The position numbers and the translations under genes are program-made. Of a DNA stretch of 64,000 nt, positions 7,741-16,040 are shown in pieces. Within the stretch, counting starts at the first letter, position 1. Each line of letters opens with the position of its first letter. Source of the DNA: Silvimonas terrae (GTDB lineage Bacteria; Pseudomonadota; Gammaproteobacteria; Burkholderiales; Chitinibacteraceae); NCBI RefSeq assembly GCF_014202765.1, contig NZ_JACHHN010000001.1, forward strand, positions 623,735 through 687,734. Reading direction: 5' to 3'. The notes under the pieces are model-generated. The model saw only the letters and a list, made by a program, of their open reading frames with translations, was not told the DNA's origin and ran no database searches.

Positions 7741-8403
7741 CTACTTATCCTTCAAATACAAGGCATCATCAAACGTCGCCACCCATTGCGGGAAATACAC
7801 CACCAGCAGGGTCATGACGATGCCTGTGGTAAATGCCTCTGGCCAGCCCATCAAAAAGTAATACGGCAGTTGTTCATCCACCAGAAAAGCAAAGTCATAG
7901 GCCCCGGCTAGCGCCAACAGCGCACACGTCAGCAAGCCCACCAGCCACATCGACACTGCACCCGCCGCAAAACTGTTCACGAAGATGTAAGTGAAATAAT
8001 TAAGCGGCATTTTCTTTTGCGCAAAACGCAGCAACTGCCAGGTCAGTGTGGTGGGTACGGCGGCGACAATCAGCCAGGACAAACCCATGCTGGCCCAGTT
8101 GCCGTGACCGTCATAAATATCTGCCGCCAACGCGACCGCCAACCCCAAGCGCGCGCGATCCGGACCGGCAATCAAGGTCAACGCCACCGCACCAATCAAA
8201 TGAAAAGCCAGCCCCGGCTGCAGGCTGGCTTTCATTTGCCACGCTACCAGCACGGCTACCGTGCCGCCAAACCAGCAAGTCATGTCGGCTTGTGGCAGTT
8301 TGAACCATGGCACCCGCAGCGCCGCGCGGAGCATAAGGCCGCCGGCGATGATCCACGCCGTGATGAGCCAGGATGGCGGAAAATGGGCGGCGACGAGGTT
8401 CAT
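7741..8403 (-). CDS. CbiM-like energy-coupling factor permease (integral membrane)
   Basis: A 220-residue, very hydrophobic protein with about six to seven predicted membrane segments. It resembles the CbiM-type S-component group found in proteobacteria: LNYFTYIFVNSFAAGAVSMW and a C-terminal MGWPEAFTTGIVMTLLVVYF. CbiM proteins import nickel or cobalt with an ATPase and a T-component. Neither partner is encoded here and there is no visible cobalamin riboswitch, so the substrate is uncertain. It lies 7 bases downstream of an alpha/beta hydrolase gene, so the two are probably one operon. Confidence 0.75.
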   Translation of the reverse strand: MNLVAAHFPPSWLITAWIIAGGLMLRAALRVPWFKLPQADMTCWFGGTVAVLVAWQMKASLQPGLAFHLIGAVALTLIAGPDRARLGLAVALAADIYDGHGNWASMGLSWLIVAAVPTTLTWQLLRFAQKKMPLNYFTYIFVNSFAAGAVSMWLVGLLTCALLALAGAYDFAFLVDEQLPYYFLMGWPEAFTTGIVMTLLVVYFPQWVATFDDALYLKDK

Positions 8404-8410
8404 GCGCGCA

Positions 8411-9058
8411 TCACAGCAGGCGAATACGCCATTCGCGATCGACCAGATCGGCCAGTTGGGTCAACCGTCCATGAAAGAAATGCCCTACGCCGGGGACGAC
8501 AATGACCGGCAGTTGTTGCGGACGCGCCCAGTCAAACACACGGTGCAGATCGACCACCTCGTCTTGCTCACCATGAATAATGATGGTGTCAGCCGGCACA
8601 TCAGGAAAAGCCTGGCGGGTGACTGAAGGGCCGATCAGTATCATGCCTTCGACTTCATGGTCCGCCAGTCGCAGGCGAAATTGCGATTGCACGTAGGTGC
8701 CAAAAGAGAATCCCGCCAGCACCAATCCCGCTATGCCCGGGTTTTCTGTCCGCGCATGGGCCAGCACTGCGGCCATGTCGTTGGGTTCTTCCTTGCCGTA
8801 GGCGTGCGCGCCTTCAGAGTTACCCACGCCGCGCAGGTTGGGGCAGTACGCCACGTACCCAAGACGGGACAGCGTTTTGGCGAGTGTGGTGACGATCTTG
8901 TTGGTAAACGTGCCCCCTTCCAGCGGGTTGGGGTGGGCCACCAGCGCAATGCCCCGGGTTTCGGGCAGGGCGGATTCCAGTTTCAGGCATTCCAGTTGCC
9001 CGGCCGGGCCAGCAATGCTGATGGTTTCGAAGGTGGGGGCTTTGCGGGGCGAGTTCAT
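8411..9058 (-). CDS. Alpha/beta hydrolase
   Basis: A 215-residue cytoplasmic alpha/beta hydrolase without a lid domain. The nucleophile elbow is GFSFG (about residue 117), the acid lies in HGEQDEVVDLH, and the histidine in GVGHFFHG. The oxyanion strand VAHPNPLEGG is typical of a widespread proteobacterial group of small hydrolases of unknown substrate. Seven bases separate it from the CbiM-like gene, so the two are likely co-transcribed. The ATG at 9058 is the only reasonable start. Confidence 0.88.
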   Translation of the reverse strand: MNSPRKAPTFETISIAGPAGQLECLKLESALPETRGIALVAHPNPLEGGTFTNKIVTTLAKTLSRLGYVAYCPNLRGVGNSEGAHAYGKEEPNDMAAVLAHARTENPGIAGLVLAGFSFGTYVQSQFRLRLADHEVEGMILIGPSVTRQAFPDVPADTIIIHGEQDEVVDLHRVFDWARPQQLPVIVVPGVGHFFHGRLTQLADLVDREWRIRLL

Positions 9059-9183
9059 GGGTTTGCGTGTGCCGGCGACGAGGTGAGAGTGAGGTATTTT
9101 AGCCTGGCGGCGGCCCCGCTACATGCTCATTGCCATGGGTGGGTGCCCCCATGCGGGGAAATGGCACGTATCCCGGATAAGAA

Positions 9184-10137
9184 CTACACCCCCATCACCC
9201 GTGCATTCAACGCTATCCGCCGCACAATCTCCACAAACTCCAGCCCGATCCCGGACAACGTCTCACCTTTGCGCGTTAACAACCCGTATGGCGCCAGATT
9301 CTGTCCAATGGTCAGTGGCAAAGCGATGAGCAGTTTTGCCCAGAGGTGATCCCGCAAGACCGGTTCGGCCAGCGCGGTGACCGCATCGCTCCGTTGCACC
9401 AGTTGCAGGGTGGCAAAGATGGAGTCGCACTCCACCGTATTCTGCGGCGTGGCGCTATGGTTGTGCTCAAACTCGCGTTCCAGCACCTGGCGGGCAGGAC
9501 TGGCCAAAGGCTGCAATACCCAGGGCCAGTTGGCCAGTTCGGCCAGCGTGACCGTTTCTCGCCCGGCCAGCGCATGGCCGCTGCGGACGACCACTTTCAT
9601 GACCTCGTTACCCAAGGGTTCAAAATCCAGCCAGTTGTGCTGGCTGAGTTCAGAAAAGCGGCCAATGGCGAAATCCACGCGGCCTTGCTCCAGCAATTCC
9701 ACCAGTTGATCACTGGTTTCGCCCTTGATGCGGATGCGCAGTAGCGGTTTGCGGGTTTTCAGTTCGGCCACCGATTGCGCCACCAGATCTGGCGCGGCAC
9801 CCATGATGGTGCCGATGATCAGTTGCCCAAAGCCGCCTTGCTGCCATAACTGCAGGCTGTCTGCCGTGCGCTGCAAACCGCCCAGCGTGGTACGGGCGAA
9901 ACGGATGATTTCTTCGCCGACTTCGGTCGGTTTCACGCCGCGCGCCTGGCGTTCAAACAGGGTGCAATCCAGAAAGGCCTCCACCTCTTGCAGCATGCGC
10001 GTCGCCGCAGGTTGTGACATGGCCAGGGTTTCGGCGGCCTGATGCAGGTTGCCATGGTCCGCCAGGGCCACCAAAAGGAACAAATGTTTGTAGCGCAAGC
10101 GGTGCAATAACGATTGATAAAAGTATTGTTTAAGCAT
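9184..10137 (-). CDS. LysR-family regulator of the rhamnose locus (predicted)
   Basis: A 317-residue LysR regulator. The winged helix is at about residues 13-72 (LRYKHLFLLVALADHGNLHQAA, MSQPAATRMLQEVE), followed by a periplasmic-binding-protein-like effector domain. It is of the type found beside sugar-acid genes (GbpR-like N-terminus). The ATG at 10137 fits the family length; the longer frame to 10356 crosses the promoter region. It is divergent from the first enzyme gene of the L-rhamnose cluster with about 230 bp between them that contain strong dyads. The inducer is probably L-rhamnose or an intermediate; this is inferred from context. Confidence 0.88.
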   Translation of the reverse strand: MLKQYFYQSLLHRLRYKHLFLLVALADHGNLHQAAETLAMSQPAATRMLQEVEAFLDCTLFERQARGVKPTEVGEEIIRFARTTLGGLQRTADSLQLWQQGGFGQLIIGTIMGAAPDLVAQSVAELKTRKPLLRIRIKGETSDQLVELLEQGRVDFAIGRFSELSQHNWLDFEPLGNEVMKVVVRSGHALAGRETVTLAELANWPWVLQPLASPARQVLEREFEHNHSATPQNTVECDSIFATLQLVQRSDAVTALAEPVLRDHLWAKLLIALPLTIGQNLAPYGLLTRKGETLSGIGLEFVEIVRRIALNARVMGV

Positions 10138-10175
10138 TGCGTTGCACCATTCCGGAAACGTTTTTGTGTAATTAA

Positions 10176-10228
10176 TGTGATGTAAATCAATGTGTTGATT
10201 TGATTGTTGCAATCGCACATACATCACA
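10176..10228. promoter_or_regulatory. Nested inverted repeats in the LysR/hydrolase divergent promoter
   Basis: TGTGATGTA (10176-10184) and TACATCACA (10220-10228) form a perfect 9-bp inverted repeat. Inside it are AAATCAA (10184-10190) with TTGATTT (10195-10201), and GATTG (10202-10206) with CAATC (10210-10214). The first arm also reads TGTGA-N6-TCAAT, close to a CRP-type half-match. The location between divergent regulator and catabolic genes suits LysR (T-N11-A type) and possibly CRP binding. Confidence 0.55.
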
Positions 10229-10367
10229 ATCAATAACCTGTAGTTATCGAATATAACCAGATTTGCATTAGTCAGGTATTTCTGAGCGCGATAAAAATGT
10301 AGCCATTGCAAAGCCACTACACAAAAACGCCTTCCTTTTGGCGCTTTGTGCGGCACAGGAGAACTGC

Positions 10368-11225
10368 ATGAAACTGCTGCGTTTTGGCCCTGCCGGCCAC
10401 GAAAAACCGGGCCTTGTCGATGCCTCTGGCGTGATCCGGGATTTGTCTTCCGTAGTGGATGACATTGCTGGCGCGACGTTGCTGCCCGCCAATCTGGCCA
10501 AACTGCGCGACGTTAAAACCGACACGCTGCCGACTGCACCGGCCGGTGCGCGGATTGGTCCATGTGTGGCTGGCGTGGGCAAGGTGATTTGCGTGGGGCT
10601 CAATTACAGCGACCACGCCAAAGAATCCAATATGGCGATCCCCACCGAACCCATTCTGTTCATGAAGCCGACCAGCGCGATCTGTGGCCCCAATGACCAT
10701 GTGGAAATTCCGCGCGGCGGCGAGAAAACCGATTGGGAAGTAGAACTGGGTGTGGTGATTGGCAAGACCGCCAAGTATGTCGGGAAAGAATCCGCACTCG
10801 ATTACATCGCCGGTTACTGCGTGGTCAATGACGTGTCTGAACGCGCTTTCCAGCTGGAACGGGGCGGGCAGTGGGACAAAGGCAAGGGGCACGATACCTT
10901 CGCCCCGATCGGCCCCTGGCTGGTGACGGCCGATGAGGTGGCGGACCCGCAAAACCTGGCCATGTGGCTGGATGTGGATGGCCACCGGTACCAGAACGGC
11001 AGCACCCGCACCATGATTTTTGACGTCGCCACGCTGGTCTCATACATCAGCCAGTTCATGACCTTGCAACCGGGTGATGTGATCGCCACCGGCACCCCGC
11101 CGGGCGTGGGCCTGGGTCAGAAGCCGCCGGTGTATCTGCATGCCGGTCAGACCATGAAACTGGGCATTGCAGGCCTGGGCGAACAACAACAGTTGACTGT
11201 GCCGGCCAAGGGCACAGCGGCATAA
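10368..11225 (+). CDS. 2,4-diketo-3-deoxy-L-rhamnonate hydrolase (FAH family)
   Basis: A 285-residue fumarylacetoacetate-hydrolase-family protein. The metal-binding acidic residues are in DWEVELGVVIG and VVNDVSERA. Other core segments are VGLNYSDHAKES, PILFMKPTSAICGP, DTFAPIGPWLV and TGTPPGVGLG. In the non-phosphorylating L-rhamnose (and L-fucose) pathway this family cleaves the 2,4-diketo acid to pyruvate and L-lactate. Position at the head of a cluster with L-rhamnonate dehydratase supports the rhamnose assignment (LRA6 type). The ATG at 10368 is preceded by AGGAGA. The alternative, ureidoglycolate lyase, is less likely given the neighbours. Confidence 0.88.
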   Translation: MKLLRFGPAGHEKPGLVDASGVIRDLSSVVDDIAGATLLPANLAKLRDVKTDTLPTAPAGARIGPCVAGVGKVICVGLNYSDHAKESNMAIPTEPILFMKPTSAICGPNDHVEIPRGGEKTDWEVELGVVIGKTAKYVGKESALDYIAGYCVVNDVSERAFQLERGGQWDKGKGHDTFAPIGPWLVTADEVADPQNLAMWLDVDGHRYQNGSTRTMIFDVATLVSYISQFMTLQPGDVIATGTPPGVGLGQKPPVYLHAGQTMKLGIAGLGEQQQLTVPAKGTAA

Positions 11226-11240
11226 CGCATCGGGACCATC

Positions 11241-11993
11241 ATGAATCAACTCGATCTGAAGGGCCGTGTAGCCATCATTACCGGCGGTGCGCGCGGCATT
11301 GGCTACGCAGCGGCGGAACGCATGTTGCAATCGGGCGCTAGCGTGGCGCTGTGGGATATTGATGCTGCCCGGCTGGATCAAGCCGCCGCAGCGCTCTCAA
11401 AACTGGGCAAAGTCAGCGTGCACGCGCTGGATCTGACCGATGCGGCCGCCGTCAATGCCGCTGCGTCTGCCACGGTTGCCGCCCATGGCAAGATCGACAT
11501 TCTGGTCAATAACGCCGGCATTACCGGCGGCAACGGCCTGACCTGGGAGCTGGACCCCAAAGGCTGGGCACGGGTGATTGAAGTTAACCTGGTGGCGCCG
11601 TTCCTGGTGTGCCACGCCGTGATCCCCAAAATGCTGGAAAACGGTTATGGCCGCATCGTCAATGTGGCCTCGGTCGCCGGGAAAGAGGGCAATCCGACGG
11701 CATCACACTACAGCGCCTCCAAGGCCGGTCTGATTGGTTTCACCAAATCGTTGGGCAAAGAGTTGGCGACTAAAAATGTGATCGTCAATTGCATTACGCC
11801 CGCGGCAGCCAAGACCGAGATTTTTGATCAGATGAGCCAGCAACACATCGATTACATGCTCAGCAAAATCCCTATGGGGCGTTTCTTGCAGGTAAACGAA
11901 GTGGCCGCGCTGATTGGCTGGCTGAGTTCTGAAGATTGCTCGTTTACCACGGGCGGGGTGATCGATATCTCCGGTGGCCGTGCCACTTATTGA
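11241..11993 (+). CDS. L-2-keto-3-deoxyrhamnonate 4-dehydrogenase, SDR family
   Basis: A 250-residue classical short-chain dehydrogenase. The cofactor motif is TGGARGIG (residues 14-21), NNAG follows, catalytic Ser is in NVASVAGKEG and Tyr/Lys in YSASK. An Asp after the second strand (ALWDIDAARL) favours NAD. In the cluster it fits the step that oxidises 2-keto-3-deoxy-L-rhamnonate at C4 to the diketo acid cleaved by the upstream hydrolase (LRA5 type). It starts 16 bases after that gene, so the two form one operon. The exact substrate is inferred from context. Confidence 0.85.
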   Translation: MNQLDLKGRVAIITGGARGIGYAAAERMLQSGASVALWDIDAARLDQAAAALSKLGKVSVHALDLTDAAAVNAAASATVAAHGKIDILVNNAGITGGNGLTWELDPKGWARVIEVNLVAPFLVCHAVIPKMLENGYGRIVNVASVAGKEGNPTASHYSASKAGLIGFTKSLGKELATKNVIVNCITPAAAKTEIFDQMSQQHIDYMLSKIPMGRFLQVNEVAALIGWLSSEDCSFTTGGVIDISGGRATY

Positions 11994-12009
11994 TAGGGAG
12001 AAGCCGATC

Positions 12010-12099
12010 AAACCCTGCTGGCTGCGTTGCACTCACTTGCCGTACTGCACGTACTGTCTGCGTTTCGTGCGCCTTGCCAGCACCGTTTCACTGGGTTTT
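12010..12099. repeat. Imperfect palindromic element (copy 1) inside the rhamnose operon
   Basis: A roughly 90-bp element with complementary ends (CTGCTGGC and GCCAGCAC) and a central GTACTGCACGTAC. It shares GTACTGTCTGCG followed by CGCCTTGCCAG with a second copy at 14521-14590. Both copies lie between consecutive rhamnose genes, so they are transcribed and should fold as hairpins. Confidence 0.6.
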
Positions 12100-12131
12100 G
12101 TCGACTTCTCGCCAACTTGAGAGGATGTGTA

Positions 12132-13316
12132 ATGAACGTGCCAGTGATCAAGCAAATCCGCGCCTATACCGTGCGCGGCGGCGGGGCGGATTACCACGAC
12201 CAGGGCGGCGGCCACTGGATTGATGACCACATTGCCACGCCGATGAGCAAGTATGAGCAATACCGCCAGAGCCGCCAGTCGTTTGGCATCAATGTGCTGG
12301 GCACCCTGGTGGTGGAGATTGAAGCCAGTGACGGCACGGTGGGCTTTGCCGTGACTACGGCCGGTGAGATTGGCGCGTACATCGTGGAAAAACACCTCGC
12401 GCGGTTTATCGAAGGCCAGAAAGTCACCGACATTGAAAAGATGTGGGACCAGATGTTCAACGCCACCCTGTATTACGGCCGCAAGGGCGTGGTGATCAAC
12501 ACCATCAGCGGGGTGGATCTGGCCTTGTGGGATTTGCTGGCCAAGGTGCGTGGTGAGCCCGTGCACCAGTTACTGGGCGGCCCGGTGCGCGATCAACTGC
12601 AGTTTTATGCCACAGGCGCCCGACCCGACCTTGCCAAAGAGATGGGATTTATTGGCGGCAAGATGCCGCTGCATCACGGCCCGGCCGAAGGCGAAGAAGG
12701 CCTGAAAAAGAATCTGGCCATGATCGAAGACATGCGTCACCGCGTGGGCGACGACTTCTGGTTGATGCTCGATTGCTGGATGAGCCTGGATACCAACTAC
12801 GCCACCCGGCTGGCGACCAAAGCACACCAATACGGTCTGAAATGGATTGAAGAAGCGCTGCCGCCAGACGATTACTGGGGCTACGCCGAACTACGCCGCA
12901 ACGTGCCTAAAGGCATGCTGGTGACCACGGGCGAGCACGAAGCCACCCGCTGGGGTTTCCGTCTGCTGATGGAAATGGGCTGCTGCGACATCATCCAGCC
13001 GGATGTGGGCTGGTGCGGTGGCGTCACCGAACTGATCAAGATTTCTGCGTTGGCCGACGCCCATAACGTGCTGGTGGTGCCGCATGGCTCGTCCGTTTAT
13101 AGCTATCACTTTGTGATTACCCGCCATAACAGCCCGTTTGCCGAGTTTTTGATGATGGCGCCCAAGGCGGATCAAGTGGTGCCGATGTTCAACCCGCTGC
13201 TGCTGGATGAACCGGTGCCGGTGAATGGGCGGATTGCGGCTTCTGCGCTCGATAAACCGGGCTTTGGCGTGCGTTTGAACCCGGAATGCAAGCTGGTGCG
13301 GCCATACGAGCACTGA
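12132..13316 (+). CDS. rhmD: L-rhamnonate dehydratase
   Basis: A 394-residue enolase-superfamily enzyme very like E. coli RhmD (401 residues). Nearly invariant stretches include [69 protein letters not shown] and [14 protein letters not shown]. Metal ligands are expected in [15 protein letters not shown] and TTGEHEA; the general-base His is in VPHGS. It dehydrates L-rhamnonate to 2-keto-3-deoxy-L-rhamnonate in the cytoplasm. The ATG at 12132 lies after GAGAGGATGTGTA. The longer frame from 12027 is read-through of a repeat. This gene fixes the sugar specificity of the whole cluster. Confidence 0.95.
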   Translation: MNVPVIKQIRAYTVRGGGADYHDQGGGHWIDDHIATPMSKYEQYRQSRQSFGINVLGTLVVEIEASDGTVGFAVTTAGEIGAYIVEKHLARFIEGQKVTDIEKMWDQMFNATLYYGRKGVVINTISGVDLALWDLLAKVRGEPVHQLLGGPVRDQLQFYATGARPDLAKEMGFIGGKMPLHHGPAEGEEGLKKNLAMIEDMRHRVGDDFWLMLDCWMSLDTNYATRLATKAHQYGLKWIEEALPPDDYWGYAELRRNVPKGMLVTTGEHEATRWGFRLLMEMGCCDIIQPDVGWCGGVTELIKISALADAHNVLVVPHGSSVYSYHFVITRHNSPFAEFLMMAPKADQVVPMFNPLLLDEPVPVNGRIAASALDKPGFGVRLNPECKLVRPYEH

Positions 13317-13700
13317 GGAGTGAGGAGGGGAGACTGGCATACCCCCGACTCGTCATTCCGGTCCTCGGCGGCCCCCTTGAGCCGGAATCCAGCTCCAAAC
13401 AACCGCGCCGCAGGTGCTGACCTTGTTGTTCTTGCGTACAAAGCCCACCGGCGGTGGGCGGACTGGATTCCTGCTTTCGCAGGAATGACGAAGTAGAGGG
13501 ATGCATGGAGTGAGGAGGGGGAGGCAGGCATACCCCCGACTCGTCATTCCGGTCCTCGGCGGCCCCCTTGAGCCGGAATCCAGCTCTAAACAACCGCGCC
13601 GCAGGTGCTGACCTTGTTGTTCTTGCGTACAAAGCCGACCGGCGGTGGGCGGACTGGATTCCTGCTTCGCAGGAATGACGAAATAGCGGAATGCACAGGG
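13317..13700. repeat. Two direct copies of a 191-bp repeat between rhmD and the rhamnose dehydrogenase gene
   Basis: The sequence TGAGGAGG...GTCATTCCGGTCCTCGG...GCAGGAATGACGAA appears at about 13317-13510 and again at 13511-13700, with period 191 and only a few mismatches. Each copy begins and ends with GTCATTCC/GGAATGAC arms and holds CCGCGCCGCAGGTGCTGACC in the middle. A diverged single copy is at 15883-16018. ORFs read across them are not credible genes. Confidence 0.85.
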
Positions 13701-13761
13701 TGCGGTTCTAACCGTTGCCTCTGTACCCCAACCAACATGCAGCAACTGGAGAACACCAACC

Positions 13762-14514
13762 ATGTTGTTAAAAGATAAAACCGTCATCGTTACCGGGGGC
13801 TCACGTGGTATTGGCCGCGCCGTGGCGGTGGCTTGTGCGCAGCACGGCGCCAATGTGGTGATCAGCCATCACAGCCATGCTGATGAAACCATGGCCGAAA
13901 TCAAAGCCCTGGGCCGTGGCGCCGTGGCGGTGAAAGGCGATGTGGCCGATCCACACACCGCGCAGTTGTTGGTGCAAGCGGCAGTGGATCATTTTGGTGG
14001 TGTCGATGTACTGGTCAGCAACGCCGGCATTTGCCCGTTCCATGCATTCCTCGACATGCCGCTGGAGACGTTCCAGCGCACCATGGAAGTCAATCTGCAC
14101 GGCGCGTTCTATGTGACGCAAGCCGTCGCCAACCGCATGAAAGACCAGGGGCGAGGCGGTTCGATCATCGCCATCAGTTCCATCAGTGCGCTGGTCGGCG
14201 GAGAGTTTCAAACCCACTACACCCCCACCAAGGCGGGCGTGCATTCGCTGATGCAATCCACGGCCATTGCGCTGGGCAAATATGGCATCCGCTGTAACTC
14301 GGTGATGCCGGGCACGATTCTGACCGACATCAACAAGGACGATCTGTCCGACCCGGAAAAGGTGGCGTACTTCAACAAACGCATTCCGCTGGGCCGCATG
14401 GGCCAGCCGGAAGACATTGGCGGCGCAGTGGTGTTCCTGGCGTCGGATATGGCGGCCTATGTCACCGGTGCGTCGTTGCTGGTTGATGGTGGTCTTTTTG
14501 TGAATCTCCAGTGA
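13762..14514 (+). CDS. L-rhamnose 1-dehydrogenase, SDR family
   Basis: A 250-residue SDR. The cofactor motif is TGGSRGIG (residues 12-19), with SNAG, the catalytic Ser in AISSISALVGG, and Tyr/Lys in YTPTK. The region CPFHAFLDMPLETFQRTMEV resembles the Azotobacter/Sphingomonas type of L-rhamnose dehydrogenase (LRA1). The segment ISHHSHAD after the second strand lacks the NAD-selecting Asp, so NADP use is plausible. It oxidises L-rhamnose to L-rhamnono-1,4-lactone, the first catabolic step. It lies 445 bp after rhmD, across two direct repeats; GGAGAACACC precedes the ATG. Confidence 0.88.
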   Translation: MLLKDKTVIVTGGSRGIGRAVAVACAQHGANVVISHHSHADETMAEIKALGRGAVAVKGDVADPHTAQLLVQAAVDHFGGVDVLVSNAGICPFHAFLDMPLETFQRTMEVNLHGAFYVTQAVANRMKDQGRGGSIIAISSISALVGGEFQTHYTPTKAGVHSLMQSTAIALGKYGIRCNSVMPGTILTDINKDDLSDPEKVAYFNKRIPLGRMGQPEDIGGAVVFLASDMAAYVTGASLLVDGGLFVNLQ

Positions 14515-14520
14515 TCTGCC

Positions 14521-14590
14521 CACAAAGCAGCGCTGCCCGGTCTTGCCTGTACTGTCTGCGCCCGTGGCGCCTTGCCAGTGCCGCTTTGTA
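14521..14590. repeat. Imperfect palindromic element (copy 2) inside the rhamnose operon
   Basis: The ends ACAAAGCAGCGCTG and AGTGCCGCTTTGT are complementary. The middle shares GTACTGTCTGCG and CGCCTTGCCAG with the copy at 12010-12099. It fills the gap between the dehydrogenase and rhaM. Confidence 0.6.
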
Positions 14591-14616
14591 ATCAGATCAA
14601 TATCTGGATAGCAATC

Positions 14617-14931
14617 ATGCAAACCCACGCTTTTCGCATGCAGCTTCACCCGGGCAAGGCCGCCGAATACCAGCGCCGGCATGACGAAATCTGGCCGGAG
14701 TTGGTGGTGGCGCTCAAGGCAGCCGGAATCAGCGATTACCGCATATTTCTGGATGAAGCCACGAACGCGCTGTTTGCCGTGCTCAAAGCCACCGACGACC
14801 ACCATATGGCCGACCTGCCGCAGTTGCCGGTCATGCGCCGCTGGTGGGATTACATGGCCGACATCATGGCAACCGAGCCCGATCACAAACCGCAGCAATG
14901 GGCGCTGACGCCTGTGTTTTACCTGGAGTAG
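14617..14931 (+). CDS. rhaM: L-rhamnose mutarotase
   Basis: A 104-residue protein of the RhaM family, which interconverts the alpha and beta anomers of L-rhamnose. It matches E. coli RhaM in length (104) and in QLHPGKAAEYQRRHDEIWPEL near the start (His and Glu conserved), SDYRIFLDEATNALFAV, and RRWWDYMADIMATEPD, ending in VFYLE. Its presence shows that the anomer used by the dehydrogenase is limiting. The ATG at 14617 was chosen from homology; the frame upstream to 14572 is repeat sequence. It is 9 bases from the lactonase gene. Confidence 0.95.
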   Translation: MQTHAFRMQLHPGKAAEYQRRHDEIWPELVVALKAAGISDYRIFLDEATNALFAVLKATDDHHMADLPQLPVMRRWWDYMADIMATEPDHKPQQWALTPVFYLE

Positions 14932-14940
14932 GGCGCTGAT

Positions 14941-15834
14941 ATGACGACGTTGCAAGTGGTTGACCCACATGTCCACCTCTGGGCCCCAGGCACGCTGCGC
15001 TACCCGTGGATGGAAAGCGATGCGGTGGGTTTCAACGGGGATGTCACCCCCGTAAAAAAACGGTATGCGCCGGCTGATTTGCTGGCCGATGCCGGCGACG
15101 CCGTACAGGTGCTAAAGGCCGTCCACATTGAAGCCATCGCCGCAGACCCGCTGGCGGAAACACGGTGGGTGCAGGCGCAGGCGGATGAAGCCGGTGCGCT
15201 CAAGATCGGCATTGTGGGTTACGCCGATTTCAGCCAGCCCGATGTCGAGGCTTTGCTGGCTGCGCAATGTGAAAGCCGCGCCATGCGCGGTATCCGCCAG
15301 ATTCTGAACGTACATGCCAAGCCGCTGTATGACTACGTTGGCCGCCATTTCATGCAAGACCCGACGTGGCAACGCAATTTCAGGTTACTGGCCAAATATG
15401 GCTTGAGTTTTGACATGCAGTTATATCCGGCGCAAATGCACGCTGCCGCGGTGCTGGCCCGGGACAACCCGGACGTGAGCTTTGTGCTCAACCACGCCGG
15501 CATGTTTGTGGATCGGGACCACGTGGCAGGCTGGACCGCCTGGCGCGATGGCCTGGCGCTGTTGGCGACACTGCCCAACATGACGGTGAAGATCAGCGGG
15601 CTGGGGATGTTTGACCACCATTGGACGGTGGAAAGCCTGCGGCCCTACGTATTGCAGGTGATTGATACGTTCGGGACCGATCGGTGCATGTTTGCTTCCA
15701 ATTTTCCGGTCGACAAGCTCTACAGCAACTACCCGGCGGTGTGGCAGGCGTTTGCACAGATTGTTGGCGGGGCGAGTGATTCTGAAAAAGCACAGTTGTT
15801 CCGGATGAATGCCGAGCGGGTTTACCGCTTGTAG
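14941..15834 (+). CDS. L-rhamnono-gamma-lactonase, amidohydrolase family
   Basis: A 297-residue amidohydrolase_2-type TIM barrel. The metal-binding HxH is in DPHVHLWAPG at the N-terminus, a further His in VLNHAGMF, and the C-terminal Asp region in MFASNFPVDKLYSN. The FASNFPV ending is characteristic of sugar lactonases and related COG3618 enzymes. In this cluster it should hydrolyse L-rhamnono-1,4-lactone to L-rhamnonate (LRA2 type), linking the dehydrogenase to RhmD. It follows rhaM by 9 bases, with a stop-start spacing that implies coupling. Confidence 0.87.
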   Translation: MTTLQVVDPHVHLWAPGTLRYPWMESDAVGFNGDVTPVKKRYAPADLLADAGDAVQVLKAVHIEAIAADPLAETRWVQAQADEAGALKIGIVGYADFSQPDVEALLAAQCESRAMRGIRQILNVHAKPLYDYVGRHFMQDPTWQRNFRLLAKYGLSFDMQLYPAQMHAAAVLARDNPDVSFVLNHAGMFVDRDHVAGWTAWRDGLALLATLPNMTVKISGLGMFDHHWTVESLRPYVLQVIDTFGTDRCMFASNFPVDKLYSNYPAVWQAFAQIVGGASDSEKAQLFRMNAERVYRL

Positions 15835-15882
15835 GCAAGAGGATTGGGACGAGGCGGAGCGGGAATGAAACTGCTGCTCGCT

Positions 15883-16018
15883 ATCCACGGCCTCGTCATT
15901 GCGGCGAAAGCCGGAATCCAGTTCTAAACATTTGCGCCGCAGGCGCTGACACGTGTGTTCTTGCAAACCAGGCCACTTTTGGTGGCCGCCTGGATTCCGG
16001 CTCAAGGCCGGAATGACG
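15883..16018. repeat. GTCATTCC-family repeat, single diverged copy
   Basis: The left arm CGTCATTGCGGCGAAAGCCGG and the right arm GATTCCGGCTCAAGGCCGG frame TTGCGCCGCAGGCGCTGACA. The internal order matches the 191-bp units at 13317-13700. It occupies most of the 206-bp gap between the lactonase gene and the ABC ATPase gene. Confidence 0.7.
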
Positions 16019-16040
16019 GTGTGAAGATAAGGACCATGCA

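Noticed and set aside
9120-9180. Cobalamin or metal riboswitch before the hydrolase/CbiM-like operon
   Set aside because: The leader holds small GC hairpins but none of the conserved B12-box or other riboswitch cores.
13317-13700. Insertion sequence or miniature transposon with target duplication
   Set aside because: No transposase, and the two copies are head-to-tail with no target-site duplications seen.
13172-13853. Minus-strand ORFs across the 191-bp repeats
   Set aside because: They repeat the same peptides twice and overlap rhmD or the next dehydrogenase gene in the wrong strand.
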